From contig JAXMFB010000008.1 in the NCBI GenBank assembly GCA_046347945.1, forward strand, positions 62,001 through 126,000: a stretch of 64,000 nt of DNA, read 5' to 3'. Both the position numbers and the translations under genes were made by a program. The DNA comes from Zeimonas sp046347945. Its GTDB lineage: Bacteria > Pseudomonadota > Gammaproteobacteria > Burkholderiales > Burkholderiaceae_E. The notes under the pieces were generated by a model, which searched no databases, was not told the origin of the DNA, and was given only the letters and a program-made list of their open reading frames with translations. Below are positions 45,822 to 54,932 of this stretch, one piece after another; position 1 is the first letter of the stretch, and each line of letters begins with the position of its first letter.

Positions 45822-46643
45822 TGCGACGGCTCCCGGGAAGCGCAAAGCCGTACCGCGCGAGGATCGCCCGCGCCACAGGGCCCTGCAGGTAGTCGTAGAA
45901 CGTTCTCGCCGCCGCGCCTGCATGGCGGCGCCAGCACCATCCGCTGTCGCAGGGGCTCGCCGGCGTGCCAGTCGGCCGGAATCGTCGCGAAGGGCCCAGC
46001 GCCGCCACCGGTGGCGCCTTCGACAGCGACAGCGGCACGATGCCGCCCTGGCTCGAGCCCGACGCAGCGAACTGCAGCGCCTGCGACGCGCTCGCCGAGC
46101 ACCAGCAGCGGTTCGATCCGCTGGTACCACAGGCCCGCGTGCCGCAGCGCCGCGCGCGCGGCGCGTCCGTACGGCGCGCGCCTGGGCCATGATCGCGAAG
46201 CGCCTGACCTCGCCGGCGTCGAGCGCCCGGCGCAGCCCCTCGAGGCGAGCGTCGACCGCCAGCGGCGAGCGGTGCGGCGCAAACAGCGCCACCCGCCCCA
46301 CCGCATACAGCGTGCCGCGATCGCGAACTCCGGACCCGCGTCGGCGAGCTGGAACACGTACTGCTCGTCCGCCGACAGGAAGAGCTGAACGGCGCCCTGC
46401 GCAATCTGCTGCGTGAAGGTTCGACGAGCCGAAGGTGAGCTTCGCTGAATGGCCCGTGTCGGCCTGGAAGCGCGGCGCGATCTCCGCCAGGGCGAACTTC
46501 AGGTCGGAGGCGGCGGCGATCGCCGCGGCCTCGCCGGCCCGGGCCGGCCTGCGCCACGCGCCCGACAGCGCGATCGCCAGCGCGCCGGCCACGGCCTGCC
46601 GGCGACCGGGCGATGCAATCCGGAGCAGATCGGGCAAGGACAC
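45818..46643 (-). pseudogene. modA: Molybdate-binding periplasmic protein ModA, multiple frameshifts
   Basis: A signal sequence (QAVAGALAIALSGAW) and the mature start IAAASDLKFALAEIAPRFQ, then KLTFGSS, are in one frame. FQLADAGPEF, GTLYAVGRVALFAPHRSPLA, LWYQRIEPLLVLGERV, GGIVPLSLSKAPPVAALGPF and the C-terminus are spread over the others. At least five indels are needed. The substrate would be molybdate or tungstate. The proposed start is GTG at 46643; it is uncertain. The operator lies 33 bases upstream. Confidence 0.82.
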
Positions 46644-46675
46644 GGCGATCGGGGCGATGCGCAGGGCGGCTCGGC

Positions 46676-46705
46676 AAGCGTTATGACATAGAGAATATAA
46701 CGCTT
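46676..46705 (-). promoter_or_regulatory. ModE-type operator in front of modA
   Basis: The arms AAGCGTTAT (46676-46684) and ATAACGCTT (46697-46705) are perfect inverted repeats separated by 12 bases, in an AT-rich island. The CGTTAT...ATAACG form and spacing match known ModE boxes. The site overlaps the expected promoter of modA, so molybdate-bound regulator would repress uptake. Confidence 0.85.
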
Positions 46706-46902
46706 TCCGAAGCGCGGCAAATCGGGGGGCAGGTTCGGGGCAAACGGGGCGCCACCCGACCGGGGTTGCGCGCCCGAGCGCGGCGCAGGAGGCTAGGCCA
46801 TTCGGCCGAGTGCGCCCATTTGATGCGCCGGTCGTATTGACGCGCCCGGGCAGCCCCCGTAAAAACGATCGTCCCGAAGAACCGAAACCTGGGAGAGCGA
46901 TC

Positions 46903-47562
46903 ATGGCGGTCTGCGTGCTGATCATCGACGACCATCCGCTGATGCGCGACGCCGTCCGCATGACGATGGACACGGTCGCCCCGGGCAGCCGCATCGACCT
47001 CGCGGCCAGCTTCGCGGAGGCGCGTCGGCTGCTCGCGCTGAACACCGCCTACGACTTCACGCTGCTCGACCTGAACCTGCCCGACAGCGCAGGCTTCGAG
47101 GCACTGAAGGCGCTGCGCGCGCAATACCCGCAACTGCCGACGGTGGTGCTCTCGGCCGAGGTCGACCGCGAGACGATCCTGCGCTGCCTCGACCTGGGCG
47201 CGGCCGGCTACATCCCGAAGACCTACCACGCCGACGTCATCACGCATGCGTTGCGGCTGATCGCGTCGGGCCACGTCTACGTCCCGCGGGAAGCCATCGA
47301 CCCGCGTCGCGACGCCAACGAGCCGATCCGCCTGCGCAGCGCCGGCAGCGACCCGCGCGGGCTCGGCCTCACCGATCGGCAGTGCGACGTGTTGCGCCTC
47401 ATCCTGCGCGGCCTGCCGAACAAGCTCATCTGCCGGCAACTCGACCTGGCCGAGGGTACGGTCAAGGTCCACGTCAGCGCCGTCCTGCGCGCGCTCGGCG
47501 TGCGCAACCGCACGCAGGCCGTGATCGCGGCGAGCCGGCTCGGCCTGCGGATGATCGACTGA
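46903..47562 (+). CDS. NarL/LuxR-family response regulator, orphan
   Basis: A 219-residue DNA-binding response regulator. The receiver shows VLIIDDHPLMRDAV, the phosphorylation Asp in TLLDLNLPDSAG, VVLSAE and YIPKTY. The C-terminal HTH is GLTDRQCDVLRLILRGLPNKLICRQLDLAEGTVKVHVSAVL. GGGAG seven bases before the ATG sets the start. No histidine kinase lies nearby, so its input is unknown. It diverges from modA; a link to molybdoenzyme control is possible but unproven. Confidence 0.93.
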   Translation: MAVCVLIIDDHPLMRDAVRMTMDTVAPGSRIDLAASFAEARRLLALNTAYDFTLLDLNLPDSAGFEALKALRAQYPQLPTVVLSAEVDRETILRCLDLGAAGYIPKTYHADVITHALRLIASGHVYVPREAIDPRRDANEPIRLRSAGSDPRGLGLTDRQCDVLRLILRGLPNKLICRQLDLAEGTVKVHVSAVLRALGVRNRTQAVIAASRLGLRMID

Positions 47563-47603
47563 CCGGACGTCGTCTCTGGCGCGCCAACGCTGACGCAAGA
47601 GGG

Positions 47604-48401
47604 TCAGGACATCGCCTGACCACCATTGACGTCCAGACACGCTCCGGTGATGAAAGCTGCATCGTCCGAGGCCAGGAATGCGACCGCTGCAGCGACGTCC
47701 TCTACCTCTCCGTGACGGCGCAGCGGCACATCCTCGAGCACGCGCCTTCGCTCTTCCTCCGTGCGCCGCTGCGCCCAAAGCCCCTTGACCCGCTCGGTCA
47801 TCACGATCCCCGGCTGGACGCAATTGACCGTGATCCCGCTCGTTCCGAACTCGAGCGCGAGTTGCCGGGTAAGCGCCGCGATCGCTCCCTTCGACGCCGC
47901 GTAGTTCGCGCCCGCAATCAGGCTCCCGTAGGCCCCAGCCTTCGAGCCGAGGTTTACGATTCGCCCGTAGCGAGCGCGCTGCATCCAGGGAATCGCACAG
48001 CGGCGGGCGCGCACCGCCCCCATCAGGTTCAGGTCCATGACCCGACGCCAGTCCTCGTCGGACTCGTCGAGAAACCGGTACGGCGTATGCAGCGAGCCTC
48101 CCGCATTGGCAACCAGGATGTGCAGGCCGCCCAGCTTTTCGATATGGCGCGCCAGCGACGCGTGGTCCGCGTCGCCGAGACTGTCGAGAACCAGCGTGCC
48201 GAGGGTGAAGCCGCGCTGGGCGCCGGCGCGCCTGGCCTCCTCCAGAGCGCCCGTATCGACGTCCGTGACGGTCACGTCGGCTCCCTCCGACGCCAGGCGC
48301 ATCGCCGCTGCAAGCCCCAACCCTCGTCCGGCACCGGTGACGACCGCCTTGCGCCCAACCAACCGCCTGCACTCGCTCATGCTTCGCCCCGATCCGATCA
48401 T
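47604..48401 (-). CDS. Short-chain dehydrogenase/reductase (SDR)
   Basis: A classical SDR of about 265 residues. NAD(P) binding: VVTGAGRGLGLAAAMRLASEG; Asp in DVTVTDVDT suggests NAD preference. It has LVANAGG, the catalytic Tyr/Lys in YAASKGAIAALTRQLA, and the C-terminal FITGACLDVNGGQAM. The ATG at 48401 overlaps the stop of the Bug-protein gene (ATGA); the ATG at 48380 is an alternative. It is the last gene of the catabolic operon. The substrate is unknown; an alcohol or sugar-acid oxidation is likely. Confidence 0.9.
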   Translation of the reverse strand: MIGSGRSMSECRRLVGRKAVVTGAGRGLGLAAAMRLASEGADVTVTDVDTGALEEARRAGAQRGFTLGTLVLDSLGDADHASLARHIEKLGGLHILVANAGGSLHTPYRFLDESDEDWRRVMDLNLMGAVRARRCAIPWMQRARYGRIVNLGSKAGAYGSLIAGANYAASKGAIAALTRQLALEFGTSGITVNCVQPGIVMTERVKGLWAQRRTEEERRRVLEDVPLRRHGEVEDVAAAVAFLASDDAAFITGACLDVNGGQAMS

Positions 48402-49381
48402 TCAGCCTTGATGCCCGCGCTGCGAATCAGCGCCCCCCACCGCTCGGATTCGTCCCGCATGTGCTGCGCGAAGAACTCGGGACTTCCCCCGACGGGTTGC
48501 GATCCGAGCTGGATGAGCTTCTCCTTGAAGTCGTCGGTCGCGATCAGTCGATTGACCTCGGCATTGATCCGCTCCACCACGACGCGAGGCGTCCCCTTTG
48601 GAGCGAGAATCGAGAACCAGCCTTGGCTCTCGAAACCGGACATGCCCTGTTCTGCGAAAGTCGGAAGCTCGGGCAGCACCGGCGAGCGATTGCTCGTCGT
48701 GACCGCAATCGCGCGAAGCTGCCCCGATCTGGCGTACGGCAACGCCGACGGGAGATTGTCGAACATCATCTCGACATGTCCGGCGATCAGGTCGGCGAGT
48801 GCCGGAGCGCTCCCCTTGTAGGGCACGTGCTGGATATCCACGTTGGCGACACGCTTGAGCATCTCGCCCGTCAGGTGAGGCGTGCCCCCGATACTCGTCG
48901 ACGCATAGTTGAGCCGTCCCGGGCTCTTCCTGGCGAGTTCCACGACTTCGCCAACCGTCCTTGCGGGTAACTTCGGGTTGACGACCAGCACGTTCGGCAC
49001 ACTCGCGATGATGACGATCGGCGCGAAGTCCTCCATCGGCCTGAAGTTGAGCTTGAAGAGATGCGGATTGATCGTCAGCGTCTGCGGCGAACCGATCACC
49101 AGCGTGTAGCCGTCCGGGGCGGCCCGCGCGACGTGCTCCAGCCCGATCGCGCCGCTTGCCCCGGCCCGGTTATCGACGACGAACGGTTGCCTGAACGTCA
49201 CTGCCATCCGCTGGCCCACCTCTCTGGCGAGGATATCGGTGGTTCCTCCCGGCGGGAACGGCACCACGATGCGCACCGGTCGACTCGGCCAGTCGGCCTG
49301 TTGCGCACGCGCCGATCCCGGCCCCATGATCGCGGCCGAGAAAATCGCCAGGACGCACATCAGACGATTCGTCTTCACCAT
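48398..49381 (-). CDS. Bug/TctC-family periplasmic solute-binding protein
   Basis: A 327-residue protein with a signal peptide ending SARA. The Bug signature appears throughout: WPSRPVRIVVPFPPGGTTDILAR, VDNRAGASGAIGLEHVA, PDGYTLVIGS, VPYKGSAPALADLIAGHV and the C-terminal SERWGALIRSAGIKAE. Such proteins bind carboxylates or related small molecules for tripartite TctAB-type transport or sensing. No tctA or tctB is present here. A complete TRAP transporter with its own binding protein is encoded just upstream, so this one may serve a different permease or act as a sensor. Confidence 0.93.
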   Translation of the reverse strand: MVKTNRLMCVLAIFSAAIMGPGSARAQQADWPSRPVRIVVPFPPGGTTDILAREVGQRMAVTFRQPFVVDNRAGASGAIGLEHVARAAPDGYTLVIGSPQTLTINPHLFKLNFRPMEDFAPIVIIASVPNVLVVNPKLPARTVGEVVELARKSPGRLNYASTSIGGTPHLTGEMLKRVANVDIQHVPYKGSAPALADLIAGHVEMMFDNLPSALPYARSGQLRAIAVTTSNRSPVLPELPTFAEQGMSGFESQGWFSILAPKGTPRVVVERINAEVNRLIATDDFKEKLIQLGSQPVGGSPEFFAQHMRDESERWGALIRSAGIKAE

Positions 49382-49460
49382 TCCCTCCCTCCGGACGAAA
49401 GCAATGCCCGCCCTCTCCGCGTTGCGAAGCCACGACGATCGGCCGCCGGGATGCAGCCTC

Positions 49461-50720
49461 TCATCCCACGATCGCCAGAGAAAACCAGGGAAAGACGATC
49501 ACGGCGATCAGCGCAACCGTCATGGCGACGATGAACGGGACGGCCGCCCGTGCGACCTTTTCCAGCGGCAACCCGGTCAGGTTGCATGACACGAACAGGT
49601 TGACCCCGAGCGGAGGCGTGAGAAACCCGATCTCGCTCGCCACGACGAGAATGATCCCGAAGTGGATCGGATGAACGCCGATTTGAGTCACCATCGGCAG
49701 CAGGATCGGCGTCAGGATGATGATCGTCGACAGGGTCTCCATGAACGTGCCCAGGAACACGAGCAGCGCGCCGATCAGCAACAGCATCAGCGTGGGGTCG
49801 GTCGTCACCGCCAGCATCGCGCTCGCCAGGCGCTGCGGTACCTGGTTCAGCGCGAGCGACTCTCCGAACAGGATCGCCGTGCCCATGATCAGCACCAGCC
49901 CGCCGCAGATCGCGCTGGTTTCGCTCAGCGCCTGCCAGATCGCGGCAAGGCTCAGTGCTCGCTTCACGGCCAAACCGACCAGCAGCGCATAGACGACTGC
50001 GACGATCGCCGCTTCGACAGGCGTGAACACTCCGGCATAGATGCCACCGAGAACGACGAAGGGCATCGCCAGCGAGAACGCTCCCTGCCAGGCAGCCTTG
50101 CCAAGGGTCTCGTCGGCGGTCGCACCGACGGACGAACGATAGCCGCGCCTTCTGGCGATCCGGATCGACACCGCGATCAACAGGACTCCCATCAGGATGC
50201 CGGGAAGCACGCCCGCGATGAACAGGTCGCCAATCGAGACGCCGGCCAGCACTCCGTAGACGATCATCGGATTGCTTGGCGGAATCAGGATTCCCAGCGT
50301 CCCGCCCGACGAAGCCACGGCGGCCGCGTAGTCCTCGTCGTAGCCGTCGCGCGCCATCGCGGGGATCATCAGCGCGCCGACCGCGGCCACCGTTCCCGGA
50401 CCCGAGCCCGAAATCGCCGCGAAGAACATGCACGCCAGGATGGTCACCGCTGCGAGACCGCCCGGCCTGGCGCCGACCAGCAGTCGCATGACCCGTACCA
50501 TGTCGCCGGTGATGCCCGCTCGCGTCATCAGGGCGCTCGCAAGCACGAAACACGGGATCGCGATCAGCGGAAACTGGTCGACCCCGCTGTACAGCGTGTA
50601 CGCGAGTGTTGCCAGCGGAACCGGTGAATAGAGCAATTCGCCCAGCGTCGCGATCCCGAGCGCCGCGAAGATCGGCACACCGATCGCCAGGCTCAGAATC
50701 ATGAGGACGACGATCGTCAC
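49461..50720 (-). CDS. TRAP transporter large permease (DctM)
   Basis: A 419-residue membrane protein with about twelve helices. The family segments are ISGSGPGTVAAVGALMIPAM, SSGGTLGILIPPSNPMIVYG and FLTPPLGVNLFVSCNLTGL. It imports substrate with sodium using the extracytoplasmic receptor DctP. The GTG start at 50720 overlaps the DctQ stop (GTGA), so the two membrane subunits are translated together. Confidence 0.95.
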   Translation of the reverse strand: MTIVVLMILSLAIGVPIFAALGIATLGELLYSPVPLATLAYTLYSGVDQFPLIAIPCFVLASALMTRAGITGDMVRVMRLLVGARPGGLAAVTILACMFFAAISGSGPGTVAAVGALMIPAMARDGYDEDYAAAVASSGGTLGILIPPSNPMIVYGVLAGVSIGDLFIAGVLPGILMGVLLIAVSIRIARRRGYRSSVGATADETLGKAAWQGAFSLAMPFVVLGGIYAGVFTPVEAAIVAVVYALLVGLAVKRALSLAAIWQALSETSAICGGLVLIMGTAILFGESLALNQVPQRLASAMLAVTTDPTLMLLLIGALLVFLGTFMETLSTIIILTPILLPMVTQIGVHPIHFGIILVVASEIGFLTPPLGVNLFVSCNLTGLPLEKVARAAVPFIVAMTVALIAVIVFPWFSLAIVG

Positions 50721-51211
50721 GCCTGGCCCCCTGTGCGCATTGCCCCCCGCGTGTCTGGTGCCCCCGTATACGACTGGACGATGCGCACGATCATCAGCGC
50801 ATGCGCCACGGGGATCACCAGATACACCAGCGATAGCGGAATGAACAGCGAGGTCGAATAGACAGGATGGGTGATCATTCCCGTGATCAGAATGACACCG
50901 GAGACCACGACCAGCGCGTTGAAGCAGATCCATATTGCGTCGGCGACACGCAGCGCAGCACGCCTGACACGAGGCGGGAGAGCGTCGACGCCGACACTGA
51001 CCCGGATGTGGGTACCTTGCTGCACCGCGTAACTCGCCGACACGTAGACGAATCCGACGAACAGGAAGCGAGAAACCTCCTCCGTCCAGGACAAGCCGGT
51101 CGCTAGCACGTAGCGAAAGAACACCTGCAGCGCCAGCACGACCACCAACCCGGCCAGCGCGAGGTTGGCGGCGTGCTTCTCGAAACTGTTCAGCAGAGAG
51201 CCCATGTGCAT
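50717..51211 (-). CDS. TRAP transporter small permease (DctQ)
   Basis: A protein of about 164 residues with four membrane helices. The DctQ landmark is FFRYVLATGLSWTEEVSRFLFVGFVYVSASYAVQQGTHI. The ATG at 51211 was chosen; ATG 51205 and an upstream TTG are possible. It lies between dctP and dctM genes as is usual. Confidence 0.93.
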   Translation of the reverse strand: MHMGSLLNSFEKHAANLALAGLVVVLALQVFFRYVLATGLSWTEEVSRFLFVGFVYVSASYAVQQGTHIRVSVGVDALPPRVRRAALRVADAIWICFNALVVVSGVILITGMITHPVYSTSLFIPLSLVYLVIPVAHALMIVRIVQSYTGAPDTRGAMRTGGQA

Positions 51212-51284
51212 GTGCAGTACGGTCCGCAAGCGAGCGATCCGGCGGTCGGCGCTCCCGTGGGACGCCTTTCACCGGTTCGCGGGT

Positions 51285-52337
51285 TCAGTTCGGAAGCCTT
51301 CCCGTCTTCTTGTAGGCGAGCGTGGCGTCGACCCATTCCTTGCCGCCGCCCACGAGCCCATAGAGCGCCGGCCAGGTCGAGCGTGCTCTCCTTTCCCACT
51401 CATCGGCGTCCTTCAGCGTGCAGAACTTCGTGCCGTGCTTCGACTCGAGCTCGACTCGCATCGTCTTCTGCTGGCTGCCCACCCACTCGTAGTGCCACTG
51501 ATCGTTCTCCGCGGCGGTCTTCATGATCAGTTCGCGATCGGATGGCGGCAGGCTCTGGAACCAGCGGTCGTTGACGATCAGGAGCGCCGCCTGTGGCAGG
51601 TAGCGTGTGTCGATGACGTACTTGATGTGCTTGTAGAAGCCCATCTTCGGAATCACGTCGAGCGGACTGTCGAAGGCGTCGACCACCCCCTGCTGAATCG
51701 CTCCAAAGGTCTCGGACCATGCGATCGGATACGTCGACACCCCCCAGGCACCCCACAATTGCTCCATCACGGGGTTTTTCGGCATCCGGATCTTCAGCCC
51801 TTTCAGGTCGGCAAGCGTCTCGACACACTTGTCCTTCGTGAACAGCTTGCGGAAATCGTTCGTGAACCCCCCGATGATCCGTACCGTGCCGGATTCCTTG
51901 AGGACGCGGCGATTCAATTCGTCCAGGTAAGGCCCGGGACGAAGCAGGCCCTTCGGGCCGAGCAGGTCCGACGGACTGCTGTTCAGGTATGGAAGCACCA
52001 GCACGTTCACCGACGGGGCCAACTGCGCAACGTTGTTCGACGTGACCGCGGCCATGTGCAGCGTTCCGATCTGCACCTTCTGTGCCATCACCTGCTCGTC
52101 GCCCATGACTCCGCCGTCGAGGTTCTTGACCGTGATGGCACCACCGGAGTTCTTTGCAAGTCGCTCGGCGAAGCCGTGCGCGTACATGCCATAGGCCTGA
52201 TCGGGCGGACAGCATTGCGCCAGGTTGATGCTCAGGGTCGGGCCTGCAGCCTCGACCCGGGCTGTGAAGAACCCGAATGCCGCAGTAAGTCCGACAACGC
52301 AAACGAGCCAACTTGCGTACTTATCGAAGCGCTTCAT
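51285..52337 (-). CDS. TRAP transporter substrate-binding protein (DctP family)
   Basis: A 350-residue periplasmic receptor. A signal sequence ends near VEAA. Family features are HGFAERLAKNSGGAITVKNLDGGVMGDEQVM, the Arg-containing segment LKGLKIRMPKNPVMEQLWGAWG that normally binds the substrate carboxylate, and TFGAIQQGVVDAFDSPLDVI. The unusual start AGPTLSINLAQCCPPDQAYG is not typical of C4-dicarboxylate binders. The substrate is probably an organic acid. Confidence 0.93.
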   Translation of the reverse strand: MKRFDKYASWLVCVVGLTAAFGFFTARVEAAGPTLSINLAQCCPPDQAYGMYAHGFAERLAKNSGGAITVKNLDGGVMGDEQVMAQKVQIGTLHMAAVTSNNVAQLAPSVNVLVLPYLNSSPSDLLGPKGLLRPGPYLDELNRRVLKESGTVRIIGGFTNDFRKLFTKDKCVETLADLKGLKIRMPKNPVMEQLWGAWGVSTYPIAWSETFGAIQQGVVDAFDSPLDVIPKMGFYKHIKYVIDTRYLPQAALLIVNDRWFQSLPPSDRELIMKTAAENDQWHYEWVGSQQKTMRVELESKHGTKFCTLKDADEWERRARSTWPALYGLVGGGKEWVDATLAYKKTGRLPN

Positions 52338-52395
52338 TGACGTCTCCTCCTTGGGTATGCATCCATGCAGGGCGCAGCACCTCTGGTGCCTCCGG

Positions 52396-53118
52396 TCAGT
52401 TCATCCAGGTTCCGCCATTGACATCGAGCACGTGGCCCGTGATATAGGATGCCGCCGGCGTGCAGAGAAACCAGCACGCCTCGGCGACGTCCTCCGGCCG
52501 CCCCATGCGGCGCAACGGCACCTTCGCGGATATCTCGGCCCAGCGCTCCCGGGGAATCATGTCGCCCTCGATCGAGCCGGGCGCCACGCAGTTGACGCGA
52601 ACACCGTCGGCTGCGAGTTCGACTGCCAGCGATCGTGCGAGCGAAATCACGCCGGCCTTCGACGCGCAGTAATGGGGCTTGGTGCCGCGGGGCGAGGGGT
52701 CGAGGGCGGCGTAGCCGACCCGCGCCGCCCTGGACGCGATGAGAACCGCGCAACCGCGCGATTCGCGCAGCGCTGCCACCGAGGCGCGCATCGTGTTGAA
52801 CGCCCCACTCAGGTTCACGTCGATCACCTTGGCCCATTCGAGCGGATCGAGCTCCGCGAACGGCACTGGAGGCACCGTAATTGCCGCCGAATGAACGACG
52901 CAGGCCAGCGGTCCCAGCGAAACCGCCGTTTCGACCGCTCTGGCGCAAGCCGCGTAATCGCGAACGTCGACGCCCACCCAGCGAGTCTCCTTGGGGAGTT
53001 CGCATGCCGGGCGCTGGAGATCCGCGATCAGCACCGTGTAGTCGAATGCAAATCGCCGCGCGATCGCCAGACCGATGTTCCGACTGCCGCCTGCGACCAG
53101 TGCTACGGGCCGGGTCAT
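52396..53118 (-). CDS. Short-chain dehydrogenase/reductase (SDR)
   Basis: A 240-residue classical SDR. The cofactor motif is VAGGSRNIGLAIARRF, with Asn-Ile replacing the usual Gly-Ile/Gly-Leu. Then come VVHSAAI, the active-site Tyr/Lys in YCASKAGVISLARSLAVE, and SYITGHVLDVNGGTW. It lies 8 bases after the ThDP-enzyme gene. With the second SDR at 47604-48401 it gives two oxidoreductases in this catabolic operon. The substrate is unknown. Confidence 0.92.
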   Translation of the reverse strand: MTRPVALVAGGSRNIGLAIARRFAFDYTVLIADLQRPACELPKETRWVGVDVRDYAACARAVETAVSLGPLACVVHSAAITVPPVPFAELDPLEWAKVIDVNLSGAFNTMRASVAALRESRGCAVLIASRAARVGYAALDPSPRGTKPHYCASKAGVISLARSLAVELAADGVRVNCVAPGSIEGDMIPRERWAEISAKVPLRRMGRPEDVAEACWFLCTPAASYITGHVLDVNGGTWMN

Positions 53119-53126
53119 CGCGGATC

Positions 53127-54809
53127 CTAATAGTCGGACGCCGGATGATGACTTGCGTCGGGATCGACCGCGACGTCGATCAACGCGGGCCGTTCCGACC
53201 TCTCGGCCTGATGCAGGGCATCCGCAATCTCGGACGGGTGACGTACGGCGAACGCGGCGCAACCCAGGCCGCGCGCGATGGTCGCGAAATCGGTGGGCGG
53301 GTAGTCGACCGCGATGCGCTTGCCGCGCATGTTGTCACGGACCATGCCCAGACCGGCATTGTTCGCGACTACTACCGTGACAGGCATGCCCTCGGCGATC
53401 GCCGTCGTCAGCGAAGAAACCGACATTCCCGCGCCGCCGTCTCCGGTCAGTGCAATCAGTCGGCGATCGGGTCGCGCAATCTTGGCGCCGATGGCCGCTG
53501 GAATGGCCCAACCCATTCCGCCGACCCCGCCCGGAACCAGCAACTGACCAGGCGTGCGTACCCGCATCGTCGTCGTGAGCCAGATCCGGTTGTTGCCGGC
53601 GTCCAGTGTGAGCATGTGACGGTCCGTGAGAAAGCCGTCGAGGGCCTTCAGGATGTCGGCGTTGTGGACGGTTCCCTCCCTCGCTGTCCACGCAGGTACC
53701 GATCCGTAGCCCATCCGCTCGTTATTCGAGGCGATCCAGCGAAGGCGCTCGACGCGCGCCGACTCGCCGGTGTCGTGTCGAGACAGGGCCGCAAGCACGT
53801 CGGCCGCGTCGCCCGTGATCGCGAGATCGACCGGATAGACCCACCCTGCGTTTCTTGGATCGACGTCGATCTGGGCAATTCGTTGCGCGCCTGGGCGCAG
53901 GAACCCCTCTTCGCAGAATCGCATGTAGTCCGGGCCGAGGCTGGCGCCGAGCGCGACGACGAGGTCGGCCTGCCTGACGGCCTCGTTGCCCGCCTTGCAG
54001 CCCCATGTTCCGAGCATTCCGACGCTGACTGGCGAGGTTTCGTCGAGGACGCCCTTTCCGTTGTAGCTGGTGGCAACGGCAATGCCCGCTTTCGTAGCCA
54101 CATCGGCCAGAAGGCGCCTTGCGCCATCCGATTGCGCGCCCTGCCCTGCGATGATTAACGGACGCTTCGCCTGCCTGATCATCGCGGCGAGTTCGGCCAC
54201 CGCATCTTCGTCGGGACGGGCCGGCGTGTAGGCAAGATGCCCGGCCGGGTCGAACAGACGCACCCGCGGATTCGGCACGAATTCACGACGGATGATCGGT
54301 GTCTTGAGCACCAGCGCCGCCGGACCCAGCCGCGGCAACGAGGCGTGCTTGAACGCCATCTGCAACCCGAATACCGCTTCGTCGACTTCGGTCGCATAGG
54401 CGCAGTACTTGGTCATGGTCCTGAGCACCGTCGCGACATCGGCTGCGCCGTAGTCTCCCGTCATGGTCTGGTAGACGCCGCGCATTCCGAAACCGTCGTA
54501 GCAAGAGGTATCGGTGATCACGACCATCGGCGTTCCGGCGAAGTGCGCCTCGAGGATTCCGAAGGCCCCGGTCGTGCTCGCGAAGGGCCCTTGACCCAGG
54601 AACACCGCCGGCTTGCCGAGCACCTTGCCGTAGGCCTGCGCCATGATCGATGCGAACTGCTCGCTTCGATTGAGGACCAGCTTGACGCGGTCGCGCGCCT
54701 CGTAGAACTCGTCGAGCATCCACGTCACGCCCAGCCCGGGCAACGTGAAGGCATGCGTCGCTCCGCATTCGGCGATCGTGCGGACTATCTCGTGCTTCGT
54801 TGCAGCCAT
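53127..54809 (-). CDS. Thiamine-diphosphate-dependent enzyme (acetolactate synthase/decarboxylase superfamily)
   Basis: A 560-residue enzyme with the three ThDP-superfamily domains. The N-terminal pyrimidine domain has NRSEQFASIMAQAYGKV with the cofactor-activating Glu. The middle domain has PLIIAGQGAQSDGARRLL. The C-terminal domain has the metal-diphosphate motif ALTGDGGAGMSVSSLTTAIA with VVANNAGLG (GDG...NN). It is probably a lyase or decarboxylase of a 2-oxo acid or 2-hydroxyacyl compound. It is the first gene of the LacI-controlled operon, 42 bases from a perfect LacI-type operator. Confidence 0.92.
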   Translation of the reverse strand: MAATKHEIVRTIAECGATHAFTLPGLGVTWMLDEFYEARDRVKLVLNRSEQFASIMAQAYGKVLGKPAVFLGQGPFASTTGAFGILEAHFAGTPMVVITDTSCYDGFGMRGVYQTMTGDYGAADVATVLRTMTKYCAYATEVDEAVFGLQMAFKHASLPRLGPAALVLKTPIIRREFVPNPRVRLFDPAGHLAYTPARPDEDAVAELAAMIRQAKRPLIIAGQGAQSDGARRLLADVATKAGIAVATSYNGKGVLDETSPVSVGMLGTWGCKAGNEAVRQADLVVALGASLGPDYMRFCEEGFLRPGAQRIAQIDVDPRNAGWVYPVDLAITGDAADVLAALSRHDTGESARVERLRWIASNNERMGYGSVPAWTAREGTVHNADILKALDGFLTDRHMLTLDAGNNRIWLTTTMRVRTPGQLLVPGGVGGMGWAIPAAIGAKIARPDRRLIALTGDGGAGMSVSSLTTAIAEGMPVTVVVANNAGLGMVRDNMRGKRIAVDYPPTDFATIARGLGCAAFAVRHPSEIADALHQAERSERPALIDVAVDPDASHHPASDY

Positions 54810-54851
54810 TGCCCTCGTTCCGGTTCGTTCTCGATCGAGGCTTGCGAGTCA

Positions 54852-54865
54852 TGCAAGCGGTTGCA
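54852..54865. promoter_or_regulatory. LacI-family operator in front of the ThDP-enzyme gene
   Basis: TGCAAGCGGTTGCA fits the LacI/GalR-family consensus TGNAANCGNTTNCA at every fixed position. It lies 43 bases upstream of the ThDP-enzyme ATG, where it would block transcription of the catabolic operon. Confidence 0.85.
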
Positions 54866-54932
54866 CAACGTTAGCCTTCGATCTGACCAGTGTCAATCCT
54901 CCATAGATCATGCAAGTTCCATTTCTATCTTC

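Noticed and set aside
46710..46902. Small coding frame between modA and the response regulator
   Set aside because: Short frames exist, but none has a ribosome site or conserved-looking sequence; the gap reads as a divergent regulatory region.
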